Assembly: GCF_900129265.1 (NCBI RefSeq)
Contig: NZ_FQVG01000002.1
Coordinates: 54,769 to 118,768 of the forward strand
Direction: 5' to 3'
Source: Caloramator proteoclasticus DSM 10124
GTDB lineage: Bacteria > Bacillota > Clostridia > Clostridiales > Caloramatoraceae
Length of the DNA: 64,000 bases
A model generated the notes under the pieces. That model had not been told where the DNA came from. It ran no database searches and was given only the letters and a program-made list of their open reading frames with translations. This document shows positions 42,236 through 51,135 of this stretch, in pieces. Made by a program: the position numbers and the translations under genes. Positions within the stretch are counted from its first letter, which is position 1, and each line of letters starts with the position of its first letter.

Positions 42236-43420
42236 TTATTCATCTTCAAGTATAAATTTGTTATTATGATTTTTCTTTTTTTGATTTTGATTTTTGTTAC
42301 TATTATGGTTATTATTGTGATTATCCGTTTGTACATTTAGATTTATTTCTTTATATTCATAGCTATTATTATATATTTGTTCCCTTAAATAACTTATATT
42401 TTCTTTAAGTAAGTTAGCAACTTCCCTATTATTTGCTATTATTAATCCATTAACATTACCATTATCATAGGAAATTTTAATGTTTATTTCCCCAAGTTCT
42501 CTTGGTTTAAGATTTATTTTTAATTCATATATATCTTCGTTTTTTATATTTCTAATTTTACTTGCAACTATGTTAAAAATTTCATTTATTTTTTCAATTT
42601 GATAAAAACTACTGTTAGACATAATAAAGTTTTTATTATCTACTTTTACTGTATTTATAAAATTATTGTCATTTAATAATTGAGACTCAGTAATAGGTAA
42701 TTCATCAACTAAAATGGATTGATCATCTAAACTTTTTAAGATGTCTACATTATTTTCTAATTCGTCAAATATTAATTGATTCATATTCTTATCATTTTGG
42801 ATCTTAAATGAGTACCTTGGCATAATGATATTAAGCTCTTGTGTTAAAGGATTAATTTCTTCCTTTTTCACTATATTATTGATTAAATTTCTTACTTCAT
42901 TTAAACTTAAAAAGGTATTGTTTGTTTGTATTTTTTCACTTTTATTTATTAGTAAGTTATTAAATATATCATTATCTTTAATGTTATTATATTTAACATT
43001 TCTGTAATCTAAAGTAATATTTTCAAAAGTAGTAGGATTAAATTCAGTATTAGTTAAATTTAATCGATTTTTATTTTGTGTTTCCATTGTATTTATTTCT
43101 ATGTCACTATGTTTTACTTTGGTTTGTTGTTGGAGATAAAATAAAATAATAGATAATTCTTTATAATCATTTTCGTTTAGATTCAATTTTTCATTATTAA
43201 ACTCAAATAAATTATCATTGGAATTATTCATTAAATACAACAATTTTTTTATTTTATCTAAAACATCATTTTTTAAGTTAATTTCATTTATTTGAGGTAT
43301 TTCAGTATTAAGTACATTTAATAATAAATCATTAAAATTTGATAATTCTTTTGGTTCATAGTTAGAAAAATTACTATTAATAAAATTTGGGGTTGATGCT
43401 TGAATTTTATCTATTTTCAT
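42236..43420 (-). CDS. fliK: FliK-like hook-length control protein
   Basis: A 394-residue Asn-rich protein with little order in its first 280 residues. The C-terminal region (about 290-365) fits the FliK C-domain: YELKINLKPRELGEINIKIS, NVNGLIIANNREVANLLKEN and LREQIYNNSYEYKEINLNVQ. The tail is Asn/His/Lys-rich. FliK measures hook length and signals FlhB to switch substrates. Its place between fliJ and flgD supports the call. It overlaps the fliJ stop by 4 bases. Confidence 0.85.
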   Translation of the reverse strand: MKIDKIQASTPNFINSNFSNYEPKELSNFNDLLLNVLNTEIPQINEINLKNDVLDKIKKLLYLMNNSNDNLFEFNNEKLNLNENDYKELSIILFYLQQQTKVKHSDIEINTMETQNKNRLNLTNTEFNPTTFENITLDYRNVKYNNIKDNDIFNNLLINKSEKIQTNNTFLSLNEVRNLINNIVKKEEINPLTQELNIIMPRYSFKIQNDKNMNQLIFDELENNVDILKSLDDQSILVDELPITESQLLNDNNFINTVKVDNKNFIMSNSSFYQIEKINEIFNIVASKIRNIKNEDIYELKINLKPRELGEINIKISYDNGNVNGLIIANNREVANLLKENISYLREQIYNNSYEYKEINLNVQTDNHNNNHNSNKNQNQKKKNHNNKFILEDE

Positions 43421-43857
43421 ATAATCCCCCCATTCTTTTTAAAATAGTTGATTATTGCCATTTCATCAATTATTTTATTTTCAATTTTATTTAATTCAGA
43501 TAAGAATTCGTTATAAGATTTTTCCTTTAGATTTTCTAATACCTTTCTTTCCTTTGTGGCATTTATTAACTGTTCCTTTATTTTTTCAAGTTCATTTTCT
43601 AATATAATAAGGTTTTTTTGTTCTTCAATGAGTTTGCTTTCTAAATAATTTATATAACTAATATAATTTTTCAAATCATAGCTAAATGCTGAATTAATTT
43701 TATTATTTTTGCTAAAATTTATTTTTTCTTTTATATTTTCTATATGATCTTTTTTTATCTTTATCTTATTCAAATATTCAGACATTTCTAATTTGAGAGA
43801 GTCTTCTCTTTTACATTTTAATTCCAATAGCTTTTCTAATTTAAATTTATAGTTCAT
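43417..43857 (-). CDS. fliJ: Flagellar export chaperone FliJ
   Basis: A 146-residue, almost entirely coiled-coil protein, MNYKFKLEKLLELKCKREDS at the start, matching the FliJ pattern (F-x-L-x-x-L-L-x-x-K). It acts as the stalk of the FliI ATPase. ATG 43857 lies 8 bases after AGGTGG; an upstream GTG is inside that site. It lies between fliI and fliK. Confidence 0.88.
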   Translation of the reverse strand: MNYKFKLEKLLELKCKREDSLKLEMSEYLNKIKIKKDHIENIKEKINFSKNNKINSAFSYDLKNYISYINYLESKLIEEQKNLIILENELEKIKEQLINATKERKVLENLKEKSYNEFLSELNKIENKIIDEMAIINYFKKNGGII

Positions 43858-43872
43858 ATTTATGACCACCTA

Positions 43873-45177
43873 TCAATTTATCGAATTTAACATTTCTAAA
43901 ACTTCAGCAAATCTATGATGTTCATTCATTTTCTGTCTTAAGAATCCATTTATTTTATCATTTAAAGCTATTGCTCTATCAATCTTGTAATTACTACCTT
44001 TTTGATAAGCACCGACATTTATTAAATCTTCAGATTCTTTATAAATTGCAAGAAGATCTCTTAATTCACTTGCCTTTTGATAATGGTTTTCTTGTGCTAT
44101 TTGAGGCATCAATCTCGATATACTTGATAATATATCAATTGCAGGGAAATGGTTCATTGAAGCTAATTTTCTTGATAAAACTATATGACCATCTAATATA
44201 CCTCTTACTGCATCAGCAATTGGTTCATTGAAATCATCACCATCTACTAAGACTGTGTAAAAGGCAGTGATAGAACCTTTATTTGAATTACCTGACCTCT
44301 CTAAAAGTCTTGGTAACATTGCAAAAACTGAAGGGGTATAGCCCTTTGTTGTTGGTGGTTCTCCAATAGTTAGACCAACTTCACGTTGTGCCATTGCAAA
44401 ACGAGTAACAGAATCCATCATTAACATAACATTTAGACCCTGATCTCTAAAATATTCAGCTATGGCTGTAGCAGTAAATGCCCCCTTTAATCTAAGTAGA
44501 GGAGGTTGGTCTGAGGTGGCAACTACAATTACGGATTTTTTTAAACCCTCTTCACCAAGATCTTTTTCTATAAATTCTTTAACTTCTCTTCCACGTTCAC
44601 CAATTAAACCTATAACGTTAACATCAGCTTCACTATATTTTGCAATCATACCTAAAAGAGTACTTTTACCAACTCCAGAACCAGCAAAAATACCAACTCT
44701 TTGTCCCAAACCACAAGTTAAAAATCCATCTATTGCCTTAACTCCTGTTGGAATTATGTCGGTTATTCTTTTTCTTTGTAGGGGGTTTGGAGGGTCAGAG
44801 TCAAGATTATACTTTGCTTCATACATTATGCTTGAACCATCAAGGGGTCTTCCTAAACCATCAAGTATTTTACCAAGTAATTGTTTTCCAACTGGTACCT
44901 GCAGTTGACTACCAGTTGGAAAAACTAAAGAACCTGTAGATACACCTGTTAAATCTCCTAAAGGCATTAACAAAATACCTTTATCTGTAAAACCTACAAC
45001 TTCAGCTTGTACATATTTACCATTTAATAATTTTATATTGCAAAGTTCACCTATAAAGGCGTTTATCCCTTCAACTTCTATTGTTAATCCAACAACCTTT
45101 TTAACCTTACCTATAAATTTCATTGTTTCTGTGCCTTTAATCTTTTTAATAAATTTATCATAATCAAGCTGAAACAT
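43873..45177 (-). CDS. fliI: Flagellum-specific ATPase FliI
   Basis: A 434-residue ATPase related to the F1 beta subunit, driving export. Walker A is GIFAGSGVGKSTLLGMIA; IGLIGERGREVKEFI, VVATSDQPPLLR and MLMMDSVTRFAMAQREVGL are intact. ATG 45177 (MFQLDYDKF) is chosen since AAAGGA is 9 bases upstream; ATGs at 45186 and 45183 are too close. It overlaps the end of fliH by a few bases only if those earlier starts are used. Confidence 0.96.
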   Translation of the reverse strand: MFQLDYDKFIKKIKGTETMKFIGKVKKVVGLTIEVEGINAFIGELCNIKLLNGKYVQAEVVGFTDKGILLMPLGDLTGVSTGSLVFPTGSQLQVPVGKQLLGKILDGLGRPLDGSSIMYEAKYNLDSDPPNPLQRKRITDIIPTGVKAIDGFLTCGLGQRVGIFAGSGVGKSTLLGMIAKYSEADVNVIGLIGERGREVKEFIEKDLGEEGLKKSVIVVATSDQPPLLRLKGAFTATAIAEYFRDQGLNVMLMMDSVTRFAMAQREVGLTIGEPPTTKGYTPSVFAMLPRLLERSGNSNKGSITAFYTVLVDGDDFNEPIADAVRGILDGHIVLSRKLASMNHFPAIDILSSISRLMPQIAQENHYQKASELRDLLAIYKESEDLINVGAYQKGSNYKIDRAIALNDKINGFLRQKMNEHHRFAEVLEMLNSIN

Positions 45178-45182
45178 TGACA

Positions 45183-45935
45183 TCATTCCTTTAATAATTT
45201 ATTTAAAATTGTTTTTAGTTGAGTTTCAACTGTAGCGTCTATTATACCATTATTTGTTTCTATATATATATCACCATTTTGAAGATTTGAATCTGCAACA
45301 ATTATTAATGCACTGCTTGAATCAATAAATTGCTCTAATTCTTCTTGTCTTAATTTTAGTATTTTATAATCATTAATTGATGTTTTTAAAATTATATTGC
45401 TTTTTTGTTTTACTTTTGAAAGAGCCTTTTGGGCACAATTTATAATAGCCTCACTACTAATAGATAATTCTGATTTTAAAACTTCCTTTGCTATTTCTAC
45501 TGCTAAATTGATTATGTCGTCTTTTGATTTTTCGACATAACCATTGACTTCAGTGTATATTCCCTCTAAATATTTATTTGCTTCTTCAATTATTTTATTT
45601 GCTTCTCCCTTTGCTTCTGAAATAGCCTTGTTGTATCCGTCATTATATCCTTTAGTTAAACCTTCTTTATAACCTTCTTCCTTTGCTTGCTCTAAAATTT
45701 TTTTAGAATTATGTTTTGCATTGTTTATAATTTCTAAGGCATTTTTATTGGCTTCATTAATTATTTTTTTAGCATCAAATTCTGCCTGTTTTTTGATTTC
45801 TTCAACTATTTCTTCTATATTTATTTCATCTTTATTTTTTATATTAGTATTAATAAATTTATCAATAGATGGTGGTGATAGTGTAATCTTATCGCTAACA
45901 GAAGTATGTTTAATAACGTTATACGATAATTGCAT
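45183..45935 (-). CDS. fliH: Flagellar assembly protein FliH
   Basis: A 250-residue regulator of FliI. The middle is Ala/Glu/Lys coiled coil with a repeated small-x3-small pattern (GYKEGLTKGYNDGYNKAISE), typical of FliH and vacuolar ATPase E/G stalks. The C-terminal domain (about 150-250) includes DDIINLAVEIAKEVLKSEL. ATG 45935 is 5 bases after GGGGTGG and overlaps the fliG stop by 17 bases. Confidence 0.9.
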   Translation of the reverse strand: MQLSYNVIKHTSVSDKITLSPPSIDKFINTNIKNKDEINIEEIVEEIKKQAEFDAKKIINEANKNALEIINNAKHNSKKILEQAKEEGYKEGLTKGYNDGYNKAISEAKGEANKIIEEANKYLEGIYTEVNGYVEKSKDDIINLAVEIAKEVLKSELSISSEAIINCAQKALSKVKQKSNIILKTSINDYKILKLRQEELEQFIDSSSALIIVADSNLQNGDIYIETNNGIIDATVETQLKTILNKLLKE

Positions 45936-46935
45936 CATCACCACCCCTTGACATTACAATTTCTCCAGCTTCATCTAATCTACGTATTATAGACACAATC
46001 TGTTGTTGTGCCTTTTCAACATCTATTAGTCTAACAGGCCCCATAAATTCTAAGTCTTCCTTTAATGTTTGTGCAGCACGTTTTGACATATTACTGTAGA
46101 TTATATTTGAAACGTCTTCTGAACATCCCTTAAGAGCAAGGGCAAGTACCTTCATATCAACTTCTCTTAGTATTCTTTGTATTGAAGCATTATCAAGTGT
46201 AATAATGTCTTCAAATACAAACATACTATCTCTAATTTTTTCTGCAAGTTCTGGTTGATATCTATCAAGTTCTTCAATGATTGACTTTTCTGTAGTTCTA
46301 TCCACATTGTTTAATATATCAACTAATGTTTGTACACCACCGATGGTTGCAAAATCTGAACGCACTACATTTGAAAGCTTTTTTTCAAGGATTTCTTCAA
46401 CTTCTTCTATAACTATTGGAGATGTATTGCTCATTGTTGCAATTCTCTTTGCAACATCCGTTTGCAATTCTTCAGGAAGTCCTGATAAGAGCTGTGCTGC
46501 TTTTTCAGGTTGTAAATAGCATAAAATTAACGCGATAGTTTGAGGATGCTCGTTTATTATTACATTTAATAATTGTTGTGCATCTGCTTTACGTGCAATT
46601 GAAAATGGTCTATATTGTTGTGTAATTTCAGAAACCTTTTCTATAATCTCCATTGCCTTTTGTGGACCTAATGCTTTACTTAGAAGATTTTTAGCATAAT
46701 CAAATCCACCCTCTATAATATAATCCTTTGCTTTATTCAAATTAACAAATTCTTGTAATACTTCCTCACGTAATTCTTTTTTAATTTTTTGCATATTTGC
46801 AATTTCAAAAGTAATTTTTTGTATATCATTTTCAGGCAATTTTTTTAATATTGGAGCTGAAGCATCAGGACCTAAAGTGATAAACAATATGGCTGCCTTC
46901 TGTACACCAGTTAATTTATCCTTATCTTTTGCCAT
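45919..46935 (-). CDS. fliG: Flagellar motor switch protein FliG
   Basis: A 338-residue rotor protein. The N-domain (LTGVQKAAILFITLGPDASA) binds FliF, the middle has EHPQTIALILCYLQPEKAAQ with the EHPQ motif that contacts FliM, and the C-domain has FVFEDIITLDNASIQRILRE with the charged helix for torque (positions about 275-300). ATG 46935 follows AGAGGTGAT; a GTG at 46944 is part of that site. Confidence 0.96.
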   Translation of the reverse strand: MAKDKDKLTGVQKAAILFITLGPDASAPILKKLPENDIQKITFEIANMQKIKKELREEVLQEFVNLNKAKDYIIEGGFDYAKNLLSKALGPQKAMEIIEKVSEITQQYRPFSIARKADAQQLLNVIINEHPQTIALILCYLQPEKAAQLLSGLPEELQTDVAKRIATMSNTSPIVIEEVEEILEKKLSNVVRSDFATIGGVQTLVDILNNVDRTTEKSIIEELDRYQPELAEKIRDSMFVFEDIITLDNASIQRILREVDMKVLALALKGCSEDVSNIIYSNMSKRAAQTLKEDLEFMGPVRLIDVEKAQQQIVSIIRRLDEAGEIVMSRGGDDAIIV

Positions 46936-46940
46936 AATTA

Positions 46941-48500
46941 TCACCTCTCATCCTCTGCTAACCAAGTTTTAACCAGTTCAACAACCTGTTCTGGTTTCGT
47001 AGAAGCATAGTTTTTAATTTCCTTTTCAAGATTCATTTCTTGTTCTATATCTTCAAGAACAGGTTCATAGGCAATAGGTTGTTTTTGTATTACATCTCCT
47101 ATCAACATATCTATTTGATTTTGTTCTATTTGTTCAACATTTTTCTTATTTTTCTTTTTATAAATAAGTGCTATAACCAATAGAACTATAAGCCCTGCTA
47201 CTGCTTCTCCAATCATAATATAAGTTTTTCTTTTCTTAGCTAATTCTTCTTGTTTTTTCATCTCTTCTAAATCAGCTTGTGCCTTCTTTTTATATTCATC
47301 ATTAAAGGCTAATGCTTCAATATTAATTACGTCCCCTCTTTCTTCTGATAAACCTGTAGCAGCTGAAACTATATTTCTAATTGACTGCTTTTCAAGTTCA
47401 CTTAAATTACCATCAATTACTACAGAAACAGTTAATCTCTTTATTTCACCTGGTGCCTTTATTATCTTTTCTTCAGTTTGTCCAATTTCATAGTTAGTAA
47501 TTTCTTCTTCTCTATTAGAAACTGATGATTGATTATTGTTCTGAAATGTATTTGACATATTATTATTTATTGGACTCCCTGCTGCACCTTGAGAATTTGA
47601 GTCGTTTGAATTTTCTTTTATTTTATGCTGACTTCTTATTATAGAATCCTTATCATATTTGATGGTTGATATTTGTCTTGAGTCAAAATCTAAATCAGCA
47701 TTTATCTTTACAGTTACTTTATCCTTTCCAAAAACCTTTTCAAGCATATTTTTAACATCTGATTGAAGATTTTTTTCAAATTGATTCTTAAACTCCTGTT
47801 GCTTTGTTGATGTTATGATTCCATTTTGTTCATTTTCAAATATATTTTCACTAAGAAGATTCATATTATTATCTATAATTTCAACATTTTCTTTAGGTAA
47901 GTTCTTAACACTTGCTGAAATTAAAGATATTATTGCCTTAACTTGTTCTGGACTTAATTTGCTGTTTCCTTTTAATTTTAGAGTAACAGATGCCCTTGCC
48001 TTTTCTTCATCTCTTGTAAAAACTGAATCTTCAGGTAAAACTAAATGGACTCTAGCCTTTTCTACTTCATCAAACCCCTGAATTGTTCTTGCAAGTTCAC
48101 CTTCAAGTGCTCTTTGATACATTATTTTAGCTTCAGTATCAGTAACACCGAATTTATTTTGGTCAAATAATTCAAATCCCTTTAAATTTGAAGGTAATGT
48201 TGTGTCAGAAAATATTGACAATCTAAGTTCTTCTACTTTTTCTTTTGGAACTAAAATTGAATTTCCTTCAATTTTATATTGTATTTTATCGTTTTTCAAT
48301 TTTTCTATTACCTTAGAAGAATCTTGAGGTTCTAAGTTTGAAAAAAGCACATCGTATTCTACTCTATTTGAATATATTGCAAATATTACACAAGATATTA
48401 TAAGACCAGTTAAAATAATGATTAATGAAATTTTTTTTGATTTTGATAAGTTCTTCCATTTATCACCTACACTTTTAAAGAAATTAAGAACTTTATTCAT
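46941..48500 (-). CDS. fliF: Flagellar MS-ring protein FliF
   Basis: A 519-residue ring protein with an N-terminal membrane helix (ISLIIILTGLIISCVIFAIY), the secretin-like ring-building domains with YDVLFSNLEPQDSSKVIEKL and EGELARTIQGFDEVEKARVH, a low-complexity insert (about 300-330), a second helix (YIMIGEAVAGLIVLLVIALI) and a C-terminal FliG-binding tail ending VVELVKTWLAEDE. Length is normal. ATG 48500 is 8 bases after AAAGGAG. Confidence 0.96.
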   Translation of the reverse strand: MNKVLNFFKSVGDKWKNLSKSKKISLIIILTGLIISCVIFAIYSNRVEYDVLFSNLEPQDSSKVIEKLKNDKIQYKIEGNSILVPKEKVEELRLSIFSDTTLPSNLKGFELFDQNKFGVTDTEAKIMYQRALEGELARTIQGFDEVEKARVHLVLPEDSVFTRDEEKARASVTLKLKGNSKLSPEQVKAIISLISASVKNLPKENVEIIDNNMNLLSENIFENEQNGIITSTKQQEFKNQFEKNLQSDVKNMLEKVFGKDKVTVKINADLDFDSRQISTIKYDKDSIIRSQHKIKENSNDSNSQGAAGSPINNNMSNTFQNNNQSSVSNREEEITNYEIGQTEEKIIKAPGEIKRLTVSVVIDGNLSELEKQSIRNIVSAATGLSEERGDVINIEALAFNDEYKKKAQADLEEMKKQEELAKKRKTYIMIGEAVAGLIVLLVIALIYKKKNKKNVEQIEQNQIDMLIGDVIQKQPIAYEPVLEDIEQEMNLEKEIKNYASTKPEQVVELVKTWLAEDER

Positions 48501-48522
48501 TTTTAGCACTCCTTTATGTTAA

Positions 48523-48816
48523 CTATACCTGAATTCTATTTATTTCTTGATAAGCTTCAACAAGTTTATTTCTTATTTGAACTGCTAATTCCAATGAGAG
48601 TCGTGCCTCTTCTACAGTGAGCATAACTTCGTGAATATCCTTTGCATCACCTTTTATTAATTCAATTGTCTTATTTTCAGCATCTAATTGTTTTTCATTA
48701 AGCTTGTCTAACTTTTCCTTAATTATATTAGAGAAATCAATGTTATTGGTGTTGTAATTTGATTGCTTATTAACTATATTGTTGTCTATCAAAAAATTAA
48801 CTTTATCTATTGGCAT
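48523..48816 (-). CDS. fliE: Hook-basal body protein FliE
   Basis: A 97-residue rod/MS-ring junction protein. The C-terminal helix DIHEVMLTVEEARLSLELAV and RNKLVEAYQEINRIQV is the FliE signature. It lies between flgC and fliF, its usual place. GGTGATATAA precedes the ATG. Confidence 0.93.
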   Translation of the reverse strand: MPIDKVNFLIDNNIVNKQSNYNTNNIDFSNIIKEKLDKLNEKQLDAENKTIELIKGDAKDIHEVMLTVEEARLSLELAVQIRNKLVEAYQEINRIQV

Positions 48817-48825
48817 TTATATCAC

Positions 48826-49260
48826 CTACTTTCCAATTTCTAATGCTTTAAGTGCCATTTGTTTTTGTGAGTTTAAAGCTGTAACATTTGCTTCAAAGGC
48901 ACGTGTTGCAGTGATAAGATCAACCATTTCATCTAAAATATTTACATTTGGCATTAAAACGTAACCGTTGCTATCAGCGTCTGGATGATTAGGATTATAA
49001 ACTTTTTTAAAAGGTGAATTGTCTTCAATTATTTTATCAACTTTTACACCATTGTATTTTGTAGATGAATTGCCATTTATATTATTTATTTGTCTTTCAA
49101 GATTTTCTTTAAATGTTACTATTTTTCTTTTATATGGTCCACCATTTTCAGTTCTTGTAGTTTCAATATTTGCTATATTATTTGAAATAATGTCCATTCT
49201 TAATCTTTCAGCAGCAAGACCACTTGCACTTATTCTCATTCCTGTAAAAATATTGTTCAT
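48826..49260 (-). CDS. flgC: Rod protein FlgC
   Basis: A 144-residue proximal rod protein. RISASGLAAERLRMDIISNN and IANIETTRTENGGPYKRKIV are FlgC-specific, with the PYRRK-like site and VLMPNVNILDEMVDLITATR near the end. AAGGGGTGATG precedes the ATG. It is 11 bases downstream of flgB. Confidence 0.95.
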   Translation of the reverse strand: MNNIFTGMRISASGLAAERLRMDIISNNIANIETTRTENGGPYKRKIVTFKENLERQINNINGNSSTKYNGVKVDKIIEDNSPFKKVYNPNHPDADSNGYVLMPNVNILDEMVDLITATRAFEANVTALNSQKQMALKALEIGK

Positions 49261-49271
49261 ATCATCACCCC

Positions 49272-49676
49272 TTATTTACCGCTAATAACTGTTCTTCTCA
49301 TTGCAATTCTTGAATTAGCTTGACTTACTAAAGCATTATACAGTATTTGATTTGCAGCTAAGTTTGCCATTTCTATGTCAATGTCAACATTGTTTCCATC
49401 TAATCTTAAAGAGTTTGATTTGTCCTGTATTATTTCATATTTTATATTTTCAATTGATTTTCCATCATTTATGTGTCTGCTGTTTGTTGTTTTTAAGTTT
49501 ATCGAAGTGCCATCTAATGCACTTTTTAAATTTTCCTCAAAAACTACCCTTTTCGCCTTATATCCCGCTGTATTTATATTGGCTATATTATTAGAAATTG
49601 CTCTTCCTCTTTCGCTTGTTGCATCTAATCCTTTTTTTATTAAATAATATGACAAATTATCTATATTTTTTATCAT
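49272..49676 (-). CDS. flgB: Rod protein FlgB
   Basis: A 134-residue proximal rod protein: LSYYLIKKGLDATSERGRAI and SNNIANINTAGYKAKRVVFE at the N-terminus and VDIDIEMANLAANQILYNAL at the C-terminus. It is the first gene of the large flagellar operon. AAGGAGTG gives the ATG. The start is preceded by a promoter region with a 39-bp palindrome. Confidence 0.95.
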   Translation of the reverse strand: MIKNIDNLSYYLIKKGLDATSERGRAISNNIANINTAGYKAKRVVFEENLKSALDGTSINLKTTNSRHINDGKSIENIKYEIIQDKSNSLRLDGNNVDIDIEMANLAANQILYNALVSQANSRIAMRRTVISGK

Positions 49677-49710
49677 ACATACACTCCTTTTTGAGTATTT
49701 CCACTTCTAT

Positions 49711-49748
49711 ATAACAATTTATTACATATTATATCATAAGTCAACATA
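49711..49748 (-). promoter_or_regulatory. Promoter region of the flgB operon
   Basis: On the minus strand the segment reads TTGACTTATGATATAAT, giving either TTGACT-N17-TAAATT or an extended -10 TGATATAAT. Either would fit sigma-A. No sigma-28 pattern is seen, consistent with an early operon that encodes sigma-28 itself. Boundaries are approximate. Confidence 0.5.
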
Positions 49749-49783
49749 AATTACGTTAAATTAATAATAATTACATATTTAAT

Positions 49784-49822
49784 TTATTATTTAATATGAT
49801 TATATATCATATTAAATAATAA
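49784..49822. repeat. 39-bp AT palindrome upstream of the flgB operon
   Basis: Positions 49784-49800 and 49806-49822 are perfect 17-base inverted repeats with a TATAT centre. There is no T tract or GC pair cluster, so it is unlikely to be a terminator. It lies about 110 bases before flgB. Confidence 0.75.
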
Positions 49823-49869
49823 GCTATATATATTTTATATTAAACTTTAGCATTTGAAAAGTAAAAATT

Positions 49870-49910
49870 ACAACAAAAATAGGCTCTATTTTACAATAGA
49901 GCCTATAAAT
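49870..49910 (-). terminator. Terminator of the flaG-orf-fliS unit
   Basis: AGGCTCTATT / AATAGAGCCT with a 4-base loop, directly after fliS, followed on the minus strand by ATTTTTGTTG. Confidence 0.88.
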
Positions 49911-49912
49911 TT

Positions 49913-50293
49913 TTATTTTTTTATTTTTTTATACGCTTCTTCAAATGCATCCCTTAATTCTTCAGCAAACTCGAGAATTTCTTTTGCTATATTAATATCC
50001 TTTTTAATATTAGCCTCCACTAATCTTCTATACATATAATCATATAAAGCCATTAAACTTTTAGATAGTTCTCCTCCAACCTCCATATTTAAAGTTGCCA
50101 TAAATTCTAAAATTATATTTTGTGCTTTAATTAAGTTGGTATGTGCTTTTTGATAATCCTTTTCTTCAAGAGATGAAATTGCTTGTTTTATAAATCTGAC
50201 AAGCCCCTCGTACAGCATTAACAATAGTTTTTCCTTTGACGCAGTAAAAACACTATTTTGTTGATATGCATTTAAAGCATTATTATTATACAT
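49913..50293 (-). CDS. fliS: Flagellin export chaperone FliS
   Basis: A 126-residue helical chaperone that keeps flagellin unpolymerised before export. AYQQNSVFTASKEKLLLMLY (N-terminus), GLVRFIKQAISSLEEKDYQK and LYDYMYRRLVEANIKKD are the standard FliS segments. It follows the 116-residue ORF by 4 bases. No flagellin gene is in the window, so its main client is encoded elsewhere. In Bacillus FliS also interacts with FliW. Confidence 0.95.
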   Translation of the reverse strand: MYNNNALNAYQQNSVFTASKEKLLLMLYEGLVRFIKQAISSLEEKDYQKAHTNLIKAQNIILEFMATLNMEVGGELSKSLMALYDYMYRRLVEANIKKDINIAKEILEFAEELRDAFEEAYKKIKK

Positions 50294-50297
50294 ATAT

Positions 50298-50648
50298 TTA
50301 CCCCCTCAAGTCTATTAAATTTCCTGTCTGGTCCTGTAGTGTCCTTAATAGATAGTCTATATCATCAATATAACTTTCTATTAAAACTTCTCCATTTTTG
50401 TTTAATATTTTTAGTTTTACTTTATTCTTTTCTGTTTTTGCCTCTGACCTAAGATTATATTTTGCTAAAAACTTTGCAAATTCTTCTATAGCTCGATTTT
50501 GTTTGTTTAAGTCGAATTGATTATTGTTATTTTTTTTATTCGCTTGAGCTTCGGTTGTATGATGTATAATTCTATCTATTATTTTTGTTTCTATCTGTCT
50601 AATTGTATTAATATCTATTTTATCAAGTGTTATGGGGTTAATTGGCAT
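50298..50648 (-). CDS. Unrecognised flagellar-operon protein with FlaG-like C-terminus
   Basis: A 116-residue protein between flaG and fliS. The first 60 residues are polar (IRQIETKIIDRIIHHTTEAQ, then Asn/Lys/Gln). Residues 60-116 form a small beta-type domain, KVKLKILNKNGEVLIESYID then LLRTLQDQTGNLIDLRG, whose strand-turn-strand pattern recalls the FlaG C-terminus (polar strand, N-x-x-G-E-V-I). It may be a second, diverged FlaG-like protein. ATG 50648 follows GGGGG; a GTG at 50657 is part of that region. Confidence 0.6.
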   Translation of the reverse strand: MPINPITLDKIDINTIRQIETKIIDRIIHHTTEAQANKKNNNNQFDLNKQNRAIEEFAKFLAKYNLRSEAKTEKNKVKLKILNKNGEVLIESYIDDIDYLLRTLQDQTGNLIDLRG

Positions 50649-50660
50649 AAGAGACACCCC

Positions 50661-51005
50661 CTATCTCTTTTCATCAACTATAATACCAGCTATTTCACAC
50701 ATCTTAGCAACCATATCTAATATTTTTTTAGGAGGTATTTCTTTTATAACTTCCCCTGTCTCATCATTAACAATTTTAATCATTATATCCTTTGTTTTGT
50801 CGTGTATTTCAAACTTTAAATGTGTGCTTTCGTTGAATACTTTATTGGCTCTATCTACAGCTTTTTCAACATCTTTTATATCTATATTTTGTTTCTCTAA
50901 ATTTTTATCGCTATTTTCAAATGAATTACCTTTAAAGCTTATATCTAATTTTTGATTAATTTTTATTTGTTCATTTACATTATTTATTAACTTGATATTA
51001 TCCAT
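50661..51005 (-). CDS. flaG: FlaG family protein
   Basis: A 114-residue flagellar protein with a polar N-terminal half and the FlaG domain HLKFEIHDKTKDIMIKIVND, ETGEVIKEIPPKKILDMVAK at the C-terminus. FlaG affects filament length in other species. The ATG is at 51005 behind GGATGGGG; a longer frame upstream runs through the sigma-28 promoter and is not coding. It heads a unit with the 116-residue ORF and fliS. Confidence 0.88.
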   Translation of the reverse strand: MDNIKLINNVNEQIKINQKLDISFKGNSFENSDKNLEKQNIDIKDVEKAVDRANKVFNESTHLKFEIHDKTKDIMIKIVNDETGEVIKEIPPKKILDMVAKMCEIAGIIVDEKR

Positions 51006-51045
51006 AAAATCCCCATCCTTTATCCCTTTAATTCTTCTAAAATAT

Positions 51046-51072
51046 ATATCGTATCTATTTCTAATTACTTTA
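51046..51072 (-). promoter_or_regulatory. Sigma-28 promoter of flaG-orf-fliS
   Basis: On the minus strand TAAA (51069-51072), 15 bases, then TACGATAT (51046-51053). This matches the SigD consensus TAAA-N15-GCCGATAT except for the first two bases of the -10, and lies 40 bases before flaG. Confidence 0.75.
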
Positions 51073-51105
51073 TAGATTATATTAGATTTTAAATATTTAT
51101 TTTCA

Positions 51106-51133
51106 TAATAAAAATGGAGGAAAATCCTCCATA
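51106..51133 (-). terminator. Terminator after fliT
   Basis: On the minus strand ATGGAGGA and TCCTCCAT form an 8-bp stem with a 3-base loop, followed by TTTTTATTATG. It overlaps the end of fliT. Confidence 0.8.
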
Positions 51134-51135
51134 TA

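Noticed and set aside
44462..44908. Plus-strand open frame inside fliI
   Set aside because: It is antisense to a highly conserved ATPase and lacks start signals.
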